The translations under genes were made by a program, and so were the position numbers. Under the pieces are notes generated by a model, which saw only the letters and a list, made by a program, of their open reading frames with translations, had not been told where the DNA came from and made no database searches. A DNA stretch of 7,352 bases from Panacagrimonas sp052387335 (GTDB lineage Bacteria > Pseudomonadota > Gammaproteobacteria > Nevskiales > Nevskiaceae). Where the stretch lies: assembly GCA_052387335.1 (NCBI GenBank), contig JBQTJH010000072.1:1-7352 (forward strand), given 5' to 3'. Shown here in pieces: positions 5,096 through 7,352 of this stretch (position 1 is its first letter; each line of letters opens with the position of its first letter).

Positions 5096-6373
5096 ATGAA
5101 ACAGACCGTCAATCGCGTGGCCATTCTGGGCGGCGCCCGCATTCCGTTTGCGCGCTCCAACACCGCCTACGCCGAGGCCAGCAACAAGGACATGCTGACC
5201 GCCTCGTTTCGCGGCGTGGTGGACAAATTCCAGTTGCACGGTGAGCGTCTGGGCGAGGTGGCGGCCGGTGCCGTGCTCAAGCACTCGCGCGACTTCAACC
5301 TGTGCCGCGAGTCGGTGCTGTCCTCGGGCCTGTCGCCGGAGACGCCCGCGTTCGACGTGCAGATGGCCTGTGGCACCGGGCTGCAGGCGGCGGTGAACAT
5401 CGCCAACAAGATTGCGCTGGGGCAGATCGAATGCGGTATCGCCGGTGGCGTCGACACCACCTCGGATGCGCCCATCGGCGTCAACGAGAAACTGCGCAAG
5501 ATTTTGCTGGAAGCCAATCGCGCCAAGAACAACTCGCAGCGGCTCAAGGCCCTGGCGAAATTCCGTCCCAGCATGCTGACCCCCGCCACTCCGGCGGTGA
5601 GCGAGCCGCGCACGCGCATGAGCATGGGCCAGCACTGCGAGGTGATGGCCAAGACCTGGGGCATCACGCGCGAAGAACAGGATCAGCTCGCGTTCGAATC
5701 GCATATGAAGGCATCCGCGGCCTACGAGTCCGGCTTCTACAGCGATCTGATCGTGCCGTTCCGCGGCCTGGAGCGCGACAACAACCTGCGCGCCGACACC
5801 AGCCTGGACAAGATGGCCAGCCTCAAGCCGGCCTACGACCGGGTCAATGGCACCCTCACCGCGGCCAACTCCACACCGCTCACCGACGGTGCCTCGGCGG
5901 TCTTGCTGGCCAGTGAAGACTGGGCCGCGGCGCGCGGACTCAAGCCACAGGCCTACCTGAGCCATGCCGAAACCGCTGCGGTAGATTTCGCCACCGGCAA
6001 GGAAGGCCTGCTGATGGCACCGGCCTATGCGGTGCCGCGCATGCTGGAACGCGCCGGACTCAAGCTGCAGGACTTCGACTTCTACGAAATCCACGAGGCT
6101 TTCGCGGCCCAGGTGCTGTGCACGCTCAAGGCCTGGAACGACCCGAAGTTCTGCAAGGAGCGACTGGGTCTGGACCAGGTGCTCGGCACCATTGATCGTT
6201 CGCGCATGAATATCCGCGGCAGTTCGGTGGCGCTGGGCCATCCGTTTGCCGCCACTGGCGGACGCATCCTGGCCACCTTGGCCAAGATCGTTGATGAGAA
6301 TCGCGGCGGCCGCGGGCTGATCTCGATCTGCGCCGCAGGCGGCCTCGGTATCACCGCCATCGTCGAGCGCTGA
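5096..6373 (+). CDS. Acetyl-CoA C-acyltransferase (FadI-like thiolase)
   Basis: This is a 425-residue thiolase, similar in length to E. coli FadI (436) and longer than the usual ~390-residue thiolases. The N-terminal domain has the acyl-accepting Cys92 in QMACGTGLQAA. The C-terminal domain has TAANSTPLTDGASA, His333 in YEIHEAFAAQ, His382 in ALGHPFAATGGR and the second catalytic Cys412 in CAAGGLG. The full Cys-His-His-Cys set is present, so it should be active. Expected reaction: thiolytic cleavage of 3-ketoacyl-CoA with CoA to acetyl-CoA (or propionyl-CoA from 2-methylated substrates) and a shortened acyl-CoA; reversal is possible. GGAG at 5085-5088, 7 bases before the ATG, supports the start. 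No fadJ-like multifunctional partner adjoins it. The HSD10-like dehydrogenase upstream is the nearest pathway partner. The exact chain-length preference cannot be told. Confidence 0.93.
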   Translation: MKQTVNRVAILGGARIPFARSNTAYAEASNKDMLTASFRGVVDKFQLHGERLGEVAAGAVLKHSRDFNLCRESVLSSGLSPETPAFDVQMACGTGLQAAVNIANKIALGQIECGIAGGVDTTSDAPIGVNEKLRKILLEANRAKNNSQRLKALAKFRPSMLTPATPAVSEPRTRMSMGQHCEVMAKTWGITREEQDQLAFESHMKASAAYESGFYSDLIVPFRGLERDNNLRADTSLDKMASLKPAYDRVNGTLTAANSTPLTDGASAVLLASEDWAAARGLKPQAYLSHAETAAVDFATGKEGLLMAPAYAVPRMLERAGLKLQDFDFYEIHEAFAAQVLCTLKAWNDPKFCKERLGLDQVLGTIDRSRMNIRGSSVALGHPFAATGGRILATLAKIVDENRGGRGLISICAAGGLGITAIVER

Positions 6374-6398
6374 TCCGGCCGAATCTGGTCGAACATCT

Positions 6399-6452
6399 GC
6401 CGGGCGCTTGTCGGCATACTTGTCGGATCAAGTCTCGCGTCGCTCGCCCGGC
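6399..6452. repeat. 8-bp perfect inverted repeat enclosing a direct repeat, upstream of the permease
   Basis: GCCGGGCG (6399-6406) and CGCCCGGC (6445-6452) are perfect inverted copies 38 bases apart in the 107-bp gap between thiolase and permease. Inside, CTTGTCGG occurs twice (6407-6414 and 6419-6426). CTTG 6407-6410 can also pair with CAAG 6429-6432, extending the outer stem after a bulge. No T run follows. It could be a structured leader, a Rho-type terminator region or a regulator site. Confidence 0.4.
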
Positions 6453-6480
6453 GCTGGACTCCAGCCGATGGGAGCCCTGC

Positions 6481-7352
6481 ATGAATCTGATGCGAACCAA
6501 GCCGGTCGCGGTCGACGCGAATACCGGCCTCAAACGCTGCCTGACGGCGTTTGATCTGACCCTGCTCGGCATCGGCTGCATCATCGGCACCGGCATCTTC
6601 GTGCTCAGCGGGGTCGCCGCCGCGCAGCACGCGGGTCCGGCCATCGTGCTGTCCTTCATTCTCTCCGGCACTGCCTGCGGCTTTGCCGCGCTGTGTTATG
6701 CCGAACTGGCGAGCGCCGTCGGCGGATGCGGTAGCGCCTACGGCTATGCCTATGCCGGTATCGGCGAGTTCGTGGCCTGGGTCATCGGCTGGCTGCTGAT
6801 TCTGGAATACGCCGTGGCCACCGCCACCGTGTCCATCGGATGGTCGGGTTATCTGGCCAGCATTCTCGACGGCTTCTTCGGCATCGCCCTGCCGGCACAT
6901 CTGAGCTCGTCGCCGTCCGAAGGCGGCCTGATGAATCTGCCGGCGATGTTGATCGTGCTGACCTTGGCCGGGCTGCTCAGCTGGGGGGTGAAGGAATCGG
7001 CGCGGTTCAACGGCGCCATGGTGTTCGTCAAGCTCGCCACCATCCTGGCCTTCATCTTCATCGCCGGCCAGCACGTCAATGTCGAAAACTGGACCCCCTT
7101 CATTCCCGAGCGCGTGATCGACGCCGAGGGCCGCGCACATTACGGCTTGATGGGCGTGACCACCGCTGCGGCCCTGATCTTCTTTGCCTACATCGGTTTC
7201 GACGCCGTCTCCACGGCCGGTGAGGAATGCGTGCGACCTCAGCGCGATCTGCCGATCGGAATCCTGGCTTCACTCGGCATCTGCACCGTGCTGTACATCA
7301 TCGTGTCCGGAATTCTCACCGGCGTGGTGCCGTATCAGGAGATCGATCTGAA
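6481..7352 (+). CDS. APC-superfamily amino acid permease, N-terminal part (runs off window)
   Basis: This frame is open for 290 codons to the window edge, so only the N-terminal part is seen; relatives are usually about 460-500 residues. It is an inner-membrane transporter of the APC superfamily, close to the cationic amino acid transporter/YfnA group. Evidence includes the TM1 unwound motif GIGCIIGTGIFVLSG (30-44), the conserved Gly/Tyr-rich region GGCGSAYGYAYAGIGEF (81-97), WVIGWLLILEYAVA, GVKESARFN in the middle, and FFAYIGFDAVSTAGEE..RPQRDLPIGI (233-260), typical of TM6 and the following loop. About seven hydrophobic segments are visible. It probably imports or exchanges an amino acid by proton or substrate coupling; the substrate is unknown. 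GGGAG at 6470-6474, 6 bases before ATG, supports the start. An ATG three codons in is less likely. Confidence 0.92.
   Translation, partial: MNLMRTKPVAVDANTGLKRCLTAFDLTLLGIGCIIGTGIFVLSGVAAAQHAGPAIVLSFILSGTACGFAALCYAELASAVGGCGSAYGYAYAGIGEFVAWVIGWLLILEYAVATATVSIGWSGYLASILDGFFGIALPAHLSSSPSEGGLMNLPAMLIVLTLAGLLSWGVKESARFNGAMVFVKLATILAFIFIAGQHVNVENWTPFIPERVIDAEGRAHYGLMGVTTAAALIFFAYIGFDAVSTAGEECVRPQRDLPIGILASLGICTVLYIIVSGILTGVVPYQEIDL

Noticed and set aside
5057..6241. Minus-strand frame of 394 codons
   Set aside because: It is antisense to the thiolase, which has its full catalytic set. Composition is shadow-like and no domain is recognisable.
6082..7140. Minus-strand frame of 352 codons
   Set aside because: It is antisense to the thiolase end and to the permease, crosses the gap between them, and is rich in Gly/Asp/His/Gln with no domain. 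The permease frame on the other strand is clear.

Overview
The window looks like chromosomal DNA from a GC-rich gammaproteobacterium. PilT matches the Pseudomonas PilT numbering residue for residue at its key motifs, and it stands divergent to a yggS-type gene, an arrangement common in that class. The combination of two-motif CDGSH protein, group II truncated haemoglobin and fatty-acid oxidation enzymes would fit Nevskiales/Solimonadaceae or relatives, but that placement is inference. Genes are densely packed with short gaps and mostly good GGAG-type ribosome binding sites. No RNA gene, CRISPR array, transposase or phage gene was seen.

Left part (1-2522). pilT, the type IV pilus retraction ATPase, lies on the minus strand. 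It is interrupted by an in-frame TAG at codon 302, and the remaining 42 codons stay open in the same frame to the normal end. Divergent from it is a plus-strand pair, yggS (PLP homeostasis) and rpiA (ribose-5-phosphate isomerase), joined by an ATGA stop/start overlap.

Middle (2565-4230). A small basic hypothetical gene on the minus strand converges on rpiA. It is followed on the plus strand by an exported, histidine-containing DUF4399-type protein and by an HSD10-like short-chain dehydrogenase.

Right part (4231-7352). A long imperfect inverted repeat of a widespread intergenic type separates the dehydrogenase from a translationally coupled pair: a small protein with two [2Fe-2S] CDGSH motifs and a group II truncated haemoglobin. 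After a hairpin-containing gap comes a FadI-like thiolase. Together with the dehydrogenase it could supply the last two steps of beta-oxidation or branched 2-methyl-acyl-CoA breakdown. After another structured gap, an APC-family amino acid permease begins and runs off the window.

Most of this is ordinary housekeeping and catabolic gene content. I do not see a convincing undescribed multi-gene system. The leads most worth checking are the amber codon in pilT and the CDGSH/haemoglobin pair, bounded on its upstream side by the inverted repeat and sitting between two fatty-acid oxidation genes.
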